Source: Bryum argenteum
Taxonomy: Eukaryota > Streptophyta > Bryopsida > Bryales > Bryaceae
DNA: 64,000 nucleotides
Assembly: GCA_037043015.1 (NCBI GenBank)
Contig: CM073321.1
Coordinates: 14,082,001-14,146,000, forward strand
Reading direction: 5' to 3'
In this document: positions 35,101 to 45,516 of the stretch, one piece after another
Layout: each line of letters begins with the position of its first letter
Numbering within the stretch: position 1 is the stretch's first letter
Made by a program: the position numbers and the translations under genes
The notes under the pieces: generated by a model
The model's database searches: none
Seen by the model: only the letters and a program-made list of their open reading frames with translations
Told to the model about the DNA's origin: nothing

Positions 35101-36655
35101 GGTGCCGGACGCACTAAGCCGGAAGGATGAACATAGGCCAAGCACCACGCAAGTCTTGAGAGTGATGTATGCGGGAGAAGGTGATTTGGCAAAGCGGATA
35201 AGGGAGGCATATATGAAAGACCCCGAGGCTCAAAAGTTCTTAGATGAACTTAGGTGTGGCAAGAAGCCCAAAGGTATCCGGCTTCACCAAGGTATGATCA
35301 AGTTCAAGCAAAATAGGGTGTATGTTCCAAAGGGCAAGTTGAGGTTGAGTGTGCTCAAGGAGGAGCATGACAACCTTTTGGCCGGGCATAGGGGGGAGAA
35401 ATCCACCATATGCTCGGTTTCAAAGAGGTTCTATTGGCCCGGGATGAAGGAAGACATTGCCCATTATGTGAAAACTTGTATTACTTGTCAAGCCAACCGG
35501 GCGTCATACCGAAAGCAAGTGGGTTTGTTAAGGCCTTTGCCTATCCCGGATGGTCCATGGGAGTGTGTCTCTATGGATTTCATTACAAGCCTTCCGGAGT
35601 CACGAGGGAGTGACGCCATCTTTGTGGTGGTTGATAGGTTTAGTAAGTTGGCAAGGATGGAGCCAACAAAAGGGACGGCGACCGCCTTTGAAACCGCGGT
35701 GCTCTTTTTCAACGTTTGGTGGCGGCACCATGGATTGCCAAAGGTGATTGTATCCGATAGAGACCCCAAGTTTACAAGTGCATTTTGGAGGCAGTTGTTT
35801 AGGAGGATGAAGACAAAGTTGACATTTAGAACGGCTTTCCATCCTCAAACCGATGGACAAACGGAACGGGTGAATGGGGTCTTGAATCAATACCTTTGCA
35901 ACTATGTGAGTGCAGACCAAAGTGATTATAGTGAGTACTTGGGTTTGGCGGAGTTTAGCTACAATGCATCAAGGCATTCAGCTATGGGGCAATCGCCGTT
36001 CAAGGTGGCTTATGGAGTTGAGCCACTTATGCCTGCCGACCTAGCTTTGGAAGGACTGCAATCGGAGTTGGAACGAAGCCAAGTTGCAAAAGACTTTGTG
36101 GCCAAGAGAGAGCAAATACTTGAGAAGACCAAGTGGTACTTAGACAAGGCGCAAAAGAGGTATGTGAAACAAGTTTACAAAGGGCGGCGCCATGAGGAGT
36201 ATGAGGAGGGCCAAAAGGTGTGGTTGAATGTGAAGAACTTCACCTTACCGGATGGCTTGACTCCCAAATTCATGACAAAGTATGCGGGTCCATTTGTCAT
36301 TGCAAAACGGTTGTTTGAGGATGTTTATAAGTTGGACTTACCACCGGAGATCAAGGTTTACCCCACCTTCCATGTCTCATTGCTCAAGCCATATCACGAA
36401 GATAAGGTGAGGCCGGAACGCAAGCAAGTGTTGCAGCCTCCACCCGAACTAGTTGGTGATCACCTAGAGTTCGAGGTAGAAGGCATTTTGAAATGCCGGA
36501 ACACCAAAAAGAAGGGCAAAGAATACTTGGTGAAGTGGCGGGGGTACCATGAGAAGGAAGCAACATGGGTTGAGGCCAAGTACATGGCAAATGCAAAGAA
36601 GATGGTGGAAAGGTATGAAAGCCAACGGAGATCCAAGACACCGAGAAAGCATTGA
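32197..36655 (+). pseudogene. Ty3-2 gag-pol with chromodomain, one nonsense codon, gag start missing
   Basis: One frame stays open from the CACTA-1 junction to TGA at 36653-36655, interrupted only by TGA at 34172-34174 in the reverse-transcriptase motif DLKS-YYQ, where glycine is expected. Domains in order: gag (to about 32920), zinc knuckle [14 protein letters not shown] in which the first Cys is Trp, protease [10 protein letters not shown] (33320), reverse transcriptase with [13 protein letters not shown] (34335), RNase H VHTDASDFAIGGVL (34785), integrase with HRGEKST...CITCQ, VSMDFITSLPES, VSDRDPKFTSAFW and HPQTDGQTERVN, then a chromodomain FEVEGILKCRNTKKKGKEYL (36466-36600). The chromodomain should read histone marks and guide integration. 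The N-terminus of gag was removed with the deletion. Confidence 0.9.
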
Positions 36656-37517
36656 TGAGGACATCAACCTTTGAAGTGGGGGTGAATCACCACACTTGTG
36701 TAGACTTGGCCTAAGTTTTGTCTAGTACTTGGTGCAAATTGCACATGTTGTAATACTTGGTTGACAATAAAGTTGCAAATTGAATGGCAAGTTTCCGTGA
36801 TTGCATGTTGAATGTGAGATGTGTCCTAGTCTCATGTTGGATTGCTAGGTTGGTTAGAAGAGGTTGAAGGATACGTGAAGCCAATACTTGGAATGCTGCA
36901 AAATAGGGACCTTGGCTTGGGAGTTGTGAGTGGGTGAATCCCCATGACTCTCAAGCTTAGGACTTGCTCGGGCGGGAGCAAGATAGTGGCACGGGCTCAT
37001 AAAAGTGCCCTTTGCGGGTTGACCATTGTCAACGCATGGGTTGGCCATCCATGTCTCGGTAGGGTGAAGCAAAGACTAGGTCGGGCGGGACTTAGCATTA
37101 TACCTAGGCGAGCAAAGTTCACCACTTGAGAGCCTAAGTGCTTAAAAGAGGGCTTGGTGTTGCGATCAAGAAAGTATTGGTTAGCCTTGAATTCATTCCT
37201 AAGTCATGTGAGTATAATAGGCTAGTTGAGCCTAACTTGGGGCCATTGGGGGCATTCCAAGTAAGTCTCAAAGTAGATAGGTCTAGATTTTGTAGGTCCT
37301 TTGAAGGCAAACTCTAGGGTGCCAAGGACCTTAGACCTATCTAATGCCACCTTTGAGGACTTAGCCAATTTCTAAGAGGAAGGATGCTTAGAGCATTGCG
37401 GGGCTAACTACCCTGGAACGCAATGCAAGTGCCAAGGAGGAGGCTACCTCAAGAACTTGGTACTGCCGACAAGAGAGATTGTCGATGAGGGCATCGACGC
37501 TGTTTGGTGGGGGTGAG
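36656..37517 (+). other. Ty3-2 3' untranslated region and polypurine tract
   Basis: No open frame of note. The GGTGGGGGTGAG tract directly before the LTR start at 37518 is the likely plus-strand primer. Confidence 0.7.
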
Positions 37518-38840
37518 TGTCACATCCCTTTCAAAAGGATGTCCGAACACCGTGGTGAGCCAAGAGGACCCCGGGAGTGACGTCCCGGGCTTGGCAAGAG
37601 ACAAAGTGAAGTGACTAAGGGGAGTCCCGAGAAAACAGCACGCAATGGCGTCGTTCTCGGGACGAACTTGGTGGTGTGCTTTACTTGGTTGGAAACCTTG
37701 TTCAAGCACGCACCCATAGGTCCAAAGAACGCGCGATTTGGAGTTGTGAGTCATGAGATATGGCTCTCCAAAGTTGGAGCGCAATCCGGGACACTCCGGG
37801 ACTTGGGAGTGTTACCTTTCGGGACTCAAAATGTCGTCCTTCTTGGATGGCGGCATGTTGCATGTTTTTGGAAAGCTCTAGACAAGAGCTTTCCAAAATG
37901 CTAAGGCTCGTGAGGAGCAAAGCAATGCTTTGGGAGATATGACTCTCCAAAGCATCGGGTCTTCGGGACTCCGGGACTGCTGCCTCCCGGGACTCCCGAA
38001 TGTTCAGAGGAGCATAGCTCCCACATAGAAGCTCCGATTGGGACAAGTGAGGAGTCTATCGACATCTACTGAAAGAGTAGATGTCGAAAATGGGCTTGCA
38101 CGTCCCATTTGGATAGCTGAGCTACAAGTTAGCCCGAGAAGAAGATACGGCCCGTTTTCGAGACTAAGGCAAAAACGGGTGGTCTTCCAAAACAAAAGTG
38201 TGTCACGGAAGGCCCCTCAACACAAGAGGGGGGGGGCCTACCGAAGACTCCAGAGAGTACTATGAGGAGGGGTGGTCTCCCTCCTCACTTCCACATGGTG
38301 CCGAGGAGAGCCGGGGTGGCTCTAAGGGGTGAGGCTTGGGATGGAGCCTCACTCCCGCACCTTGGCGCTATGGGATGCTTGTGGTGTGCATCCCGAAACA
38401 TTGGGTTGGAAAAGTGTCCCGCTCCAAACTAGTCCCCGTGAAAAGTAGTGCCGGTTTCCGGTAATGTCCCGAATGGAGAGTGTAGACATGAATGGAAGGG
38501 GACTAGTGGGGAGTTGGACAATATGCAAGGGCGGTTAGTTCCGGGGGTGAGTAGTGCCACCCTTGGGAGCTTGGACATGTGTGGAAGGCTGCCCCGTGCC
38601 ACCAAGTGGCATGCCCTTGTGTTTTGTGGGAGTTCTGGTTTACGGGTTCCGGGTAATGAGTTGGGGGAGTCAAGGTGGGTTGGACACCTTGACTAGAAAT
38701 GGTGCTAACATTGTGTGTGCTTGGCATGTGCAGTGTTAGCTAAGTTGTGGCCGGTTGCTACCAACAAAGTAAGCCGTGATTCCGCTACTAAGTAAGGCTT
38801 ACTTGAAGAAAAAGAGTTTGGAGTAATTAGGGCCGTGACA
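37518..38840 (+). repeat. Ty3-2 3' LTR, complete
   Basis: Starts TGTCACATCCC and ends GGGCCGTGACA (1323 bp), followed by the CGTAA target duplication at 38841-38845. Confidence 0.9.
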
Positions 38841-39546
38841 CGTAACATGTTGCTATCAGAATATTATGTCGGAAGTAATTGCAAAACACCAACCAATGCT
38901 GTGAGCAGGATTGGTTCATTCAGAACTTTTATTTCTGCAACTGATTCCTTGTACTATCACAAAAGAATGACAAATTGTAAGATTTGCAAGTACCTGCAAT
39001 CGCAGATGTAATGTGGTCCAACTTGGAGGCCTGAGTTTGGCGCTGCAGCCTCACCGCCACTCTCTTGCGGTTCTGATATTAACACAACGTCAACTTCCCC
39101 ACCCTCTGGGAGATCATTCAAAGAGCCTGACAAGCCATCGACCACTCTTTTCTGAGATGCCCAAATCGTGTTTTTAGTTATGGTATTTATGAGCTTTTTT
39201 GCCATGAACAAAGAGGAAGACTTAACAAATAAGCTCTCAGTATATTTTAGAATCACTACTGGATATAGCCTTTTAGAAAATGACTCCTCTGTTGATTCAA
39301 GGAATAGACAAGCAACAAAACTGCACAAGAATAAACAAACAGGAATAAGCAGATCGTATCGCAGCTCAACAGGATTGGGCAAACCTTCTGCTGAAGGAAG
39401 TATGGAAGAGGACTTCGAGGCTGGTGCAACAAATCGAGCATAAGAAAGTCAGCAAGAGGACCCGTTGCTATGTCGATGAGTGGCTCTCTGCTGCTAGGAG
39501 GACCTAAGCCTATATTACTCACTTCACCTGACTTTGACTGTGCCAG
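38841..39546 (-). pseudogene. Gene D, 5' half, split by Ty3-2
   Basis: Minus-strand exons 39546-39385 (54 codons, phase 0) and 39151-38994 (ending in phase 2) lead into a small exon starting at 38852. That exon is cut by Ty3-2 after 12 nt and resumes at 13962-13941. Phases match on both sides: two bases left over, one taken, then eleven codons into the exon at 13823. The protein is hydrophilic with an acidic GGEVDVVLISE stretch and an HYICDC Cys cluster. Upstream exons probably lie toward 40.5 kb but were not resolved. The family is unknown. Confidence 0.55.
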
Positions 39547-41256
39547 CTGCATGTGCCAATTCGTGAACAGTTCAAAACCAATACCCAAACAATTGCTACA
39601 TAAAATATATCACTAATCAAGCATCAAACTAGAAGAATGATGAATCCGTAGCTTTGAATTTCGTAGATCGGTATGAGTGGTGAAATTTCTGACAGTTCTC
39701 TGTATGAAACAAGCATGGTGATACTTCCATAGCACAACTTCAAGCAATATTTAAGTAAACAATACAAGAGGTTCAATAACATTGCATTGCAAATACCTCA
39801 AGTGCATGTCACCACTTTTTCAAATTTAGCTCACTCTTCAACTTGAACTTGAGGCTTGTATGAATCTTTAAATTTACCTGACGCTTCACTTAAGTGAGCA
39901 CAATCACTACTCACCATCCGCACATTGACATAAAACTCAGTTGAATGAGTGAATGAGCACAATCATCATCCTCTCCATGTCACCTATACTACGACACCAC
40001 GATTTTTCATCAGGGAAGTAAAATAAACTTAGTGTATGTACGTCTTTACAATAGCTTGATAAAAAGATATGAGTAGCAACCACAATTGTCGAAGCTCTTG
40101 GGAGAATAAAAAAACGAAATATTCGTCATTCAACATTGATGCATGTTCTATGCATTAAGTGACTAATCTTGATCAAACAGAACTGAACCTTCAACTTGCG
40201 TACATCACAAACAATCATTCATGATTGTGAACGCAATTACAAAATTACAAATTCTGACAAGTGTATTGCTAAATTTTTTCCTAACTTGAAAGCTTCCCGC
40301 TCAATCGGCCAAACCGCGAAGCTAAACCTAGACCGAAGCAACTCCCAAACCATGTCGATGATGTCTTAAAATCAAACTCACCAGTATTTTCTCAAGAATC
40401 AAGTAATACAATCGCATGAGCCTCATAATTGATCTAGTTCTCGAATTGCTCTAAATTCCGCACACAGTTTGTAAAAAGTAAAGGAAGTGCAATACCTGAT
40501 TCATCCTTCACGGATCATCTAATGGAATCGTCTAGAAGGTGTATACCCGGTTGGCAGCCGGTATCTAGGGGTATCTACGGTGTATCAATATGAGTACGTG
40601 GCTGCTCGTCTTCTAGGGTTCGGTGTCGGAGTTGTTGTTGATTGTAGTGCGTGCGCCGTTAGTGCAGGTGTTGCATCTTTTTTGTTTATAGTATTAGATT
40701 TTCCAGATGCAATTGTTTTTAGTATTCTTAGCGTTCTCTAGTAAGAGGTGGCTGAAAGTAGCATTTTATGATTCAATTGTCCGTGAATTTTGTAACACTG
40801 GCTTGGCGCTCTTCAAGATGAATCAGTTTCTAGAGGTTCAATCCTTGTCATGCGAGTTGTGCGCTTTCTTGAATCTTGCAACATTTGCAGTGATAGTATT
40901 AGAGTTTGAAGATGCAAACCGTTGTTAAGAAAGATTGCGGTGGAGGAGGCTTATTGAAGCACTAGGAAATTCTAGTGAAACTCCATTTCAAATAGTATAA
41001 GATTGATGAAGTACTTCGACGACAACAGTGTGCCCGCTCGGCTTCACACTCCTTTCTGTGAAAGTTTTGCGAGCTACAACAGCGAGGCAAAGACGTGTGA
41101 GATTATTTTTGTTGCTGCAGTGTTTGAATTGCATATGATTTGTTTGCTTTTTCTTTACTCTTGCATTTTGTGATCTCTTGGCTAATTTTTGTATTCTTGG
41201 CAGGACTGGTGGCATGAATTCTTGAACTCTTGATGGTTTGAACACGTGCGGAGAGG
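39547..41256. other. Gene D 5' introns and intergenic region
   Basis: AT-rich sequence without a convincing frame. A candidate first-exon end (GATGAATCAG/GTATTGC, minus strand) lies near 40497. The stretch 40560-41250 probably holds the promoter between gene D and the Plavaka-like gene. Confidence 0.35.
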
Positions 41257-42640
41257 ATGACTTTAGATTGTCCTTATTGTAGGGCTAAGAGATTTGCAAG
41301 CTCCGCAGGACTATCGAGCCATGTAAAAAGATGCCGCACTTTGTCTAAAACTACAGCTCAACCTAAAACTGTTGAATCTCACGATGTACCCCCAAGTGTT
41401 GGACCTCCGGTACCAATGGCAGTCCAAATTGAAGTTGATGAGCCTTACAGTACTCGCCAATCAAGTTTGGAATCCAGAGAATATTTCCAACTGATAAGGA
41501 GAGTCATGAAGAGTTTTTTTCAAGCATCCAATTTGTTTAAGACTATATTCACACAAAGAGAAGTAACTCAGGAGCAACAATGGCTGGCTCTTTTTATTGG
41601 ACATTTCATCTTGTTGACTACTTGCGGAGTTGCAGAGCCAAACAAGGACTATCAACTACCGACATGAATGCACTGTTCAATTTTCTCTTCGATTCACGGT
41701 TTATTATCAATGGAGTCACTGTGAGAAGTGCATATGATGCTGATAAGTGGGAACAAAACTTGTACAATTCAAAAGATATAAGTATTTGGCATTTGAAGTT
41801 TTGAACCTAGTTTGATTTCTTATTGTTTGAGGTGTTCGAACATGTTGCAATTATTCGTCTTTCTCCTTTTAGAAAACAACTTTGAAGATCTCACAAGGGT
41901 GGTTGTTGAAATTGGCTTGGGTTGGCAACAACAATCTTTATCAGAACCTGGTGAGCCGGAGGTTGTGCTTAATTACAGAGACCTTATGTAAGCTCTTGCA
42001 TCTCTATTTGTTGCAGCTAATAATGCTGAGGGTTTCAAGCTTGCTTCTACTATTGTATTAAACAATGATGGAGAGCGGGTATTTTCAACACCACATACAT
42101 GTGAATGGTGGGAAGCTATGGAGGTAGCATACTTAACCCTTAATCGTTGATGCCACACATTTCATCTCAATTTTTGCAAATGACAAAATATTTTGTGGTT
42201 GATCGACTTGCTGAAGCATGTGGGATGTGAAGTGTGGTGGCTCTTCTCATGTTTTATAGTGACCAGACAAGCCTTTCTAATAATATGAGAGTTAGTGGGT
42301 ATCCACTTGTGATGTCTATAGCAAACATCTCTTGGGAAAAACGACAAGCGGATGATGGACATGCTCTATTAGCAATCTTCCTTGTAATTGCTTCTCATAC
42401 AGGTTCATTAGTTCACGAATTTATCATGAATTCACCAATTTATCTTCATAGCATAAAATCCTAAATTTGAAGTGAGTTGATACAATAAATTCTGATATCA
42501 ATGTGGTTTTATCTCATGATCTGCAGACAACCAAGAGTCATTGCATGTTAGACGACTCAAACTTTTGCACAAGTGCTTGGAGATTGTACTCGCACTACTG
42601 AAAGCTGCAAGTTACAGGTAACCTTTGAGGGATGGGATCT
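41257..42640 (+). pseudogene. Plavaka-like (CACTA-type) transposase, decayed
   Basis: The ATG at 41257 opens with a C2H2 finger (CPYC ... HVKRC), the usual start of Plavaka proteins. The frame shifts near 41580-41610, after which TDMNALFNFLFDS continues. A later exon (from about 41873) reads GLGWQQQSLSEPGEPEVVLN and YRDLM, then TAA at 41989-41991, then ASLFVAANNAEGFKL and a TCEWWEAM motif. At about 42232-42400 MFYSDQTSLSNNMRVSGYPL and SIANISWEKRQ match the family's conserved catalytic block. A last piece, VRRLKLLHKCLEIVLALLKA, ends near 42618. These families are best known from fungi. The stop and frameshift make this copy inactive. Confidence 0.6.
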
Positions 42641-43097
42641 TTGACAAAAGTTGAATCAATGTAGCAGAAAGTAGTATTGGACATGTTGCCTCGGTGGTCA
42701 CTAACGTTTACATTATTTTGTGATAATTTGGACATGTACTAGGGGGCTTACATTGATTGATCTATTGGGCATACCGCAATTTGTATATCTAACCCCATAT
42801 ACATTATGATGGGAAATATGCAGGACTTTGGGAGATTTAAGAGTAGAGAATCATCTAAAATATCGATTAATGTTAAGCACTAGATCAATGTTAAGTACTA
42901 GATCGTGCATCAAACATGATATGAATATATGTAAAAAGAGACGTCGCACTCAACAAATAATAGAAAAAGGATGGGAATAAAAGAATATTCCATTTATTTG
43001 CTTATAAATACCAATCATGATTCACAGAATATGTCATACAAGAGTGATGACTATCAAATCTGTACATAATTACTTCTGTAGCTAATAGATGTAACTA
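42641..43097. other. Spacer with no gene seen
   Basis: AT-rich; no frame, repeat or RNA signal recognised. Confidence 0.4.
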
Positions 43098-43860
43098 CTA
43101 CGAAGTTCCACCGTAAGCGACAATACGAGATTGGATGAATGCTCGTTGACGCCGACGTGTCCAGCTAGAATCATTGTCTTGCATCAATGGACTATCAAGA
43201 AGGCGTTGCAGTCTTTCGCGACGCCAGTCCTCAATGCTTGACTTAGGTAGCGAGTGGCGGCGGGTTTCTGACAAAGGCTTGATTGCTCCCTGTTCCGTAG
43301 ACTTCGAACGACATGCTTTTGGACTCTCCAAAACACAATCTCGAACAAAATAAAACAACGGCATTTCTTATAAGTGAACAAGCGAATAGATACATACATG
43401 CAATAGGTAGCATATGAGTACAATGTCTAAGAATTGTCTAACGTATTAGAGTATATAGCAGTAGATCAACAAATAGTTATTCGTTCTTGCAAACACTTAA
43501 CTCAAAGCATAAAATGCACACTGTGGAACAAACCTTCACAAAAGCTTCTTCAGAAATATCCACGTCAATGTCGTATAACATACGCTTCGTAGGCGTACAA
43601 GTAATTTGAAGAGGAGAACCATTATGATTTATCGTTGGAGGCGACACGGGGGAAGCGGATTGCAACACTTTCGGAGGTGATGCCTTAGTGACAGGGCTGT
43701 TAACTACTCCATCTTCTTCTGCCATTGTCGAAAAATCCATGGTAGATTGAGCCGTTTCAGCAGACTGCAATAATCGTCCTCTACTCCGAAATGCAGGCCC
43801 GAAATCCGCAGCATTCATCAAAGAATCCACAGAAGCACGACAATCACCCTTCGTAATCTA
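43098..43860 (-). CDS. Unrecognised two-exon gene fragment
   Basis: Minus-strand exon about 43850-43531 ends at a GTTTGT donor after SEEAFVK. It is Ser/Pro-rich with SPPKVLQSASPVSPP. The exon about 43345-43098 is basic (SIEDWRRERLQRLLDSP) and ends in TAG. It lies downstream of the FCP1-like gene in the same orientation and could be its 3' continuation by an unseen splice, but the FCP1 frame has its own TGA at 44096. No family is recognised. Confidence 0.4.
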
Positions 43861-44095
43861 TCTCAACAATTTTCCAAACAAATCATCAATTATCCAGAGT
43901 ACATAAAGTTCATCCAAGAGAGGCTTGTCTTAAGAAGAACTAAAGATCACACTGTCTTCGTATTCACAAACTGAAAATTCTGAAACCTATATAATGTCCT
44001 ACAAAGCTACTACAGGAGCTTCACATTCTGAGATACAAATTCAAATTAAACCAAAGGGTCAAAAATTACCTGACAATAGAATATAAAATAAAATT
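43861..44095. other. Short spacer below the FCP1-like gene
   Basis: No feature seen. Confidence 0.3.
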
Positions 44096-44679
44096 TCATT
44101 CTGTTAATGCCTTTTGTATATCATTATACATATCTAATGATGCACGATCATCATATAACATGGCAGGTCCAAATGGAAACGATAACCAAAACTTGCTAAG
44201 GGGATTGTCAAACTCATGGAGCTCTAACAGATATGGCAAAACCTCCTCTAACAAAATAGAATCCTCGTGTGCCCTATTGTCCTTGTGAGACCAAGATGGT
44301 AGTAAAAGAACATTTTCTGGCTGATTAAGCACGTGCTTAACTGGACTATCATCTATGATGAGCGTATTAGCCTCTGTATAAAAACCATCAAAGCTATTGA
44401 AGAGATGAGCTAACAAGGTCTTAAGGAAGATAGACTTTTGAGTTCCCGGTTCCTTCATGAACAATGGTCGGCTCCCACCAGATTGCAAGGGAATCATGTC
44501 ATAGTCTTCTTGACCAAGAATTCGTAGTGGCCTTATAGGGATTATAGGACCGAAGAGAAAATCACAAATTGCTTCTGTGGTTGTTGTCATCATTGAACTC
44601 CAAACCGTGATGGTAGCAAACGATGCCACCCGAGAGAGGAAGTCCTTACAGTTGGGCCTCACCCATACAAGCTTCTTCC
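44096..44679 (-). pseudogene. FCP1/HAD-phosphatase-like domain, C-terminal part
   Basis: Continuation of the reading at 60507-61067 after CACTA-2 is removed. It reads VRPNCKDFLSRV, ATITVWSSM (motif II region), a Lys in the middle part, then TLIIDDSPVKHVLNQPENVL (motif III/IV), DSILLEEVLPYLLEL and PFGPAMLYDD, ending TGA. These are landmarks of FCP1-homology (NLI-interacting) Asp phosphatases, which dephosphorylate proteins such as the RNA polymerase II tail. The plant form with PFG near the end is known from memory. The copy is split by a 15.8 kb element and has upstream nonsense codons, so it is not functional here. Confidence 0.75.
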
Positions 44680-44830
44680 CACTACAAGGAGATATGTGAC
44701 CTTATTGACATAGATTTGACGTAATCATGTCAACTGACTTGTCAATTAGGAGACCTTGATTCGGTCATTGGAAAACAACATTTTGTCAATTTGGTTGTCA
44801 TTTTGGACATAGATACACGTCGGATGGCAG
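44680..44830. repeat. CACTA-2 left TIR and subterminal TGTCA/TGACA motifs
   Basis: After the terminus, TTGACA, TTTGACG, TGTCAAC, TTGTCAA and TTGTCAT recur in both orientations within 150 bp, mirrored near the right end. These are probable TNPA-binding sites. Confidence 0.7.
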
Positions 44831-45366
44831 TGTCTCGAGCCTCGTTGCTACAGTGGATTTACTCGGCCATGTCAGCGTTTACATGATGGAAAGTAATTTC
44901 ATGGGCATGGTAATAATATACCTTAAAAAGTGGATGCTTTTGGAAGAAGAGCGTAAAATGAGGAATTTACTTTTATTTTATGTTGATAGACGTAATTTAG
45001 TATTATCCTTTACGTGCGTGAGTATAAGTGGGAATTTCAAGGAAGCTGCATACGATAGTAAAAGCTGTGGTCCAAGTGGTCGTATAACTTATGAACATGT
45101 GTCGTGGGTGAAAGCATTACCATCTCTTTTTTTGGAACGTGGATATCATCCAATCACTATAATATTTCCAAATGTAGCATATTTGCATTGCTTTATGATT
45201 TCTAATTCTAAAGAGGGAAATTCGTCAGTGGTGCATTTGTTTTTCATTCTTTCTAATTTTTCTAAGAATTTGAATAGACGATGCATGCATGAATTCCAAA
45301 TTAATTTATCAAAATATATACATGTTGTCAAGGTTTGCGGTTTTGTATTTCTTTCATGGTATTTCA

Positions 45367-45516
45367 GATGTACCTCGCCTATTTCTATTCATGGAAACAA
45401 AATTGATGTCTGTAGCGGTTCTCAGAAGATTTAGGTCCTCTATTTCCGTCTGTACATACGATTATTGGCACTACGACAATGGTTATCCAGTCACCGTCAA
45501 AAAAGCCTCGGAAACT
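45367..45516 (+). pseudogene. Possible captured cytochrome P450 C-terminal fragment
   Basis: After a TATTTCAG acceptor a frame reads DVPRLFLFMETKLMSVAVLR, then GYPVTVKKA. The order (PR, hydrophobic, E/M-K, RRF helix, then a G-pVtv-k motif) resembles the end of plant P450 proteins just after the haem-binding Cys. The Cys and upstream domain are absent, and surrounding open frames look random. Identification is tentative. Confidence 0.35.

Larger units (their letters stand above)
13968..38840 (+). mobile_element. Ty3-2: chromodomain Ty3/gypsy element with nested insertions
   Basis: LTR copies at 13968-15150 (truncated) and 37518-38840 (complete) are in the same orientation and about 99% identical by eye. 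They are flanked by the same 5 bp, CGTAA, at 13963-13967 and 38841-38845. Removing the element rejoins a 34-nt gene D exon (38852-38841 plus 13962-13941) in the correct phase with both neighbours. The internal gag-pol resumes at 32197, directly after the right end of CACTA-1. The end of the 5' LTR, the primer-binding site and the gag start are missing. Confidence 0.85.

Noticed and set aside
41987-42015. A 29-nt intron GTAAGC...TTGCAG in the Plavaka-like gene
   Set aside because: Too short, and splicing it would put the following sequence out of frame.
44853-45434. Plus-strand frame of 193 codons near the CACTA-2 left end
   Set aside because: Random-like composition, no motif, overlaps subterminal sequence and the better-supported P450-like frame.
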